In this document: positions 6,497 to 7,759 of the stretch, in pieces | Position numbering within the stretch: position 1 is the first letter of the stretch | Layout of the letters: each line of letters starts with the position of its first letter | DNA from: Kiritimatiellia bacterium | GTDB lineage: Bacteria; Verrucomicrobiota; Kiritimatiellia; RFP12; UBA1067 | Length of the DNA: 7,759 nt | Assembly (NCBI GenBank): GCA_017628165.1 | Contig: JAGBZQ010000048.1 | Span: forward strand, 1-7,759 | Direction of reading: 5' to 3' | The notes under the pieces: model-generated | The model's database searches: none | What the model was told of the DNA's origin: nothing | The model's input: the letters and a program-made list of their open reading frames with translations, nothing else | Program-made: the position numbers and the translations under genes

Positions 6497-7759
6497 ATGG
6501 CAATGTGGAATAGAAAGGCTGAGACGCTTTCGCGTGACGAGCTTGCCGCACTTCAGATTAAAGGTCTTAAAAAGACGCTCTTGCGCGTATGGGGAAACGA
6601 GTTTTATTCTTCGCGCCTCAAGAAGGGCGGCGTGGCATCGCCTGAGGATATCAAGAGTCTTGATGATCTTTCGAAGCTTCCGTTTTTGACAAAGGAGGAT
6701 TTTCGCGTAGCGTATCCGCTCAAAATGAATTGCGTGCCGCGCAGGGATCTTCTTGAATTTCATCAGTCGTCGGGCTCCACGGGAACGCCGGTGGTGATGG
6801 CATACACAAAGAACGATCTCAATCAGTGGGCGGAGTGCATGGCGCGCTGCTTTTCGATGGCTGGGCTTGAAAAAGGCGATGCGTTTCAGATCATGCCGAC
6901 ATTCGGGCTTTTTAACGGTGGATTCGGCTGTTATCACGGATGCCGCAAGGCAGGCCTCTTTGCGGTGCCCGCTTCGAGCGGCAATACGGAGCGCCAGATC
7001 AAGCTCATGCGCGACTTCAAGGTCAAAGGCTTTTGCTCGGTGGTGTCGTATGTCCCGCGCCTTATTGAAAAGCTTGACGCCGATCAGAACGGCGATTTCG
7101 ACATTCCATCGCTGAAGGTCGGCATTTTTGGCTCGGAGACATTTTCCGATGAAATGCGCCGCAGAATAGAGAAGCGTCTTAATATCGAGTGCTTTGATAT
7201 TTACGGCATGACGGAAACTGGCGGCATCGGCACGACCGGGCAGGATTGCAAGGCTCATGCGGGCATTCACGTATGGGAGGATCAGTATATAACTGAGATT
7301 ATCGATCCTGTCACGGGCGAAGTGCTCCCGGACGGCGAATACGGCGAGGTGGTGTTTACGTCTCTTACGCGTGAGGCGATGCCCATTCTCCGCTATCGCA
7401 CGCGTGATATTTCGCGCATTGTTTCGCGCGAAAAGTGCTCATGCGGGAGAACCTCGCTCAGGCTTGATCGCATCACTGGACGAACGGACGATATGCTGAT
7501 CGTCAAAGGTGTCAATTTCTATCCGCGCCAGGTGGAGGAGGCTCTCATGGAGATCCCAGGGGTCAAGGATGAGTTTCAGATCGTCCTTGAGGAAAAGGAC
7601 GGGATTACCGATGTTACGATAAAGGTGGAGGCGGAGAGCGGCGTCACCGGGCATATGGTGGCTAAACATTTGCGCGATCGCCTTGGGTTTCTCCCGAAGG
7701 GTGATGTCTTCCCGGTGGGATATCTTCCGCGTTCCGAGGGCAAGGCCAAACGCGTCGTC
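6497..7759 (+). CDS. PaaK-like acyl/aryl-adenylate-forming CoA ligase, cut off at the right edge
   Basis: Predicted member of the phenylacetate-CoA ligase branch of the ANL adenylating superfamily: it would activate a carboxylate with ATP and then normally pass it to CoA. The frame stays open to the last base; 421 residues are visible and it ends in GKAKRVV, so only about 5-20 residues are likely missing. Seen in order: LDDLSKLPFLTKEDFR (family N-terminal signature); the P-loop SSGSTGTP (91-98); TFGLFNGGFGCYHGC (135-149), where aryl-pocket residues fall in PaaK; GNTERQI; YGMTE (236-240); RYRTRD (299-304) with the ribose-binding Asp; CSCGRT (314-319); DDMLIVKGVNFYPRQVE around K337; and the C-terminal Lys418 in GKAKR, the expected catalytic lysine. 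True PaaK proteins have YGYGLFTGG and HYGAE in the pocket region, so phenylacetate as substrate is doubtful. Relatives include CapK-like proteins and coenzyme F390 synthetase. The neighbouring radical SAM gene argues for biosynthesis rather than phenylacetate breakdown. Confidence 0.9.
   Translation, partial: MAMWNRKAETLSRDELAALQIKGLKKTLLRVWGNEFYSSRLKKGGVASPEDIKSLDDLSKLPFLTKEDFRVAYPLKMNCVPRRDLLEFHQSSGSTGTPVVMAYTKNDLNQWAECMARCFSMAGLEKGDAFQIMPTFGLFNGGFGCYHGCRKAGLFAVPASSGNTERQIKLMRDFKVKGFCSVVSYVPRLIEKLDADQNGDFDIPSLKVGIFGSETFSDEMRRRIEKRLNIECFDIYGMTETGGIGTTGQDCKAHAGIHVWEDQYITEIIDPVTGEVLPDGEYGEVVFTSLTREAMPILRYRTRDISRIVSREKCSCGRTSLRLDRITGRTDDMLIVKGVNFYPRQVEEALMEIPGVKDEFQIVLEEKDGITDVTIKVEAESGVTGHMVAKHLRDRLGFLPKGDVFPVGYLPRSEGKAKRVV

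Larger units (their letters stand above)
2..7759 (+). other. Probable single transcription unit: leuS, secretin, DUF481 barrel, radical SAM, PaaK-like
   Basis: All five genes lie on one strand. The junctions are 3 bases, a 4-base ATGA overlap, 4 bases (or an overlap if the upstream TTG is used) and 9 bases. I see no hairpin followed by a T-run at any junction and no room for an independent promoter between genes. Promoters inside coding sequence cannot be excluded. The operon's promoter would be left of the window and its end to the right. Confidence 0.65.

Noticed and set aside
6419..7270. 283-codon open frame on the minus strand
   Set aside because: It is antisense to the end of the radical SAM gene and most of the PaaK-like gene. 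The product has no family motif, and the sense frame carries all adenylation signatures.

Overview
The window holds five same-strand (+) protein genes packed end to end with no gap longer than about ten bases: the 3' part of leuS (leucyl-tRNA synthetase), a short secretin-family outer-membrane protein, a DUF481-type outer-membrane beta-barrel protein, a radical SAM enzyme of the type that usually carries an N-terminal cobalamin-binding-like domain, and a phenylacetate-CoA ligase (PaaK)-like adenylating enzyme that runs off the right edge. No RNA gene, mobile element, CRISPR array, promoter or terminator is evident, and no gene-free stretch reaches 300 bases.

Organism: the secretin and the DUF481 barrel, which ends in the aromatic residue typical of outer-membrane proteins, show a double-membraned (Gram-negative type) bacterium. 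Base composition is moderate to slightly GC-rich and CTT is strikingly common for Leu in every gene, so the genes look compositionally uniform with no sign of recent transfer. The divergent stand-alone secretin next to a DUF481 protein would fit the Verrucomicrobia/Lentisphaerae/Kiritimatiellae side of the PVC group. That placement is an inference from general impression, not shown by the sequence.

Layout: leuS (2-2377) is followed after 3 bases by the secretin (2381-4015). The secretin stop overlaps the DUF481 start in an ATGA (4012-5028). The radical SAM gene probably starts at a TTG 4 bases after the DUF481 stop (5033-6487), and the PaaK-like gene starts 9 bases after that (6497-7759, nearly complete). 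Spacing and Shine-Dalgarno-like sequences inside or just after the preceding gene suggest one transcription unit whose promoter lies upstream of the window.

Functionally there are three parts. The first is a housekeeping aminoacyl-tRNA synthetase. The second is a translationally coupled envelope pair (secretin plus barrel). The third is a likely biosynthetic pair (radical SAM enzyme plus acyl/aryl-adenylating ligase). The most notable points are the non-canonical CX4CX2C cluster motif in the radical SAM protein, the divergent gate-proximal segment of the secretin (WWW where family members have a DIPxLG-like sequence), the absence of any other secretion-system component beside the secretin, and the pairing of the radical SAM enzyme with a PaaK-like ligase whose substrate-pocket signature differs from true phenylacetate-CoA ligases.
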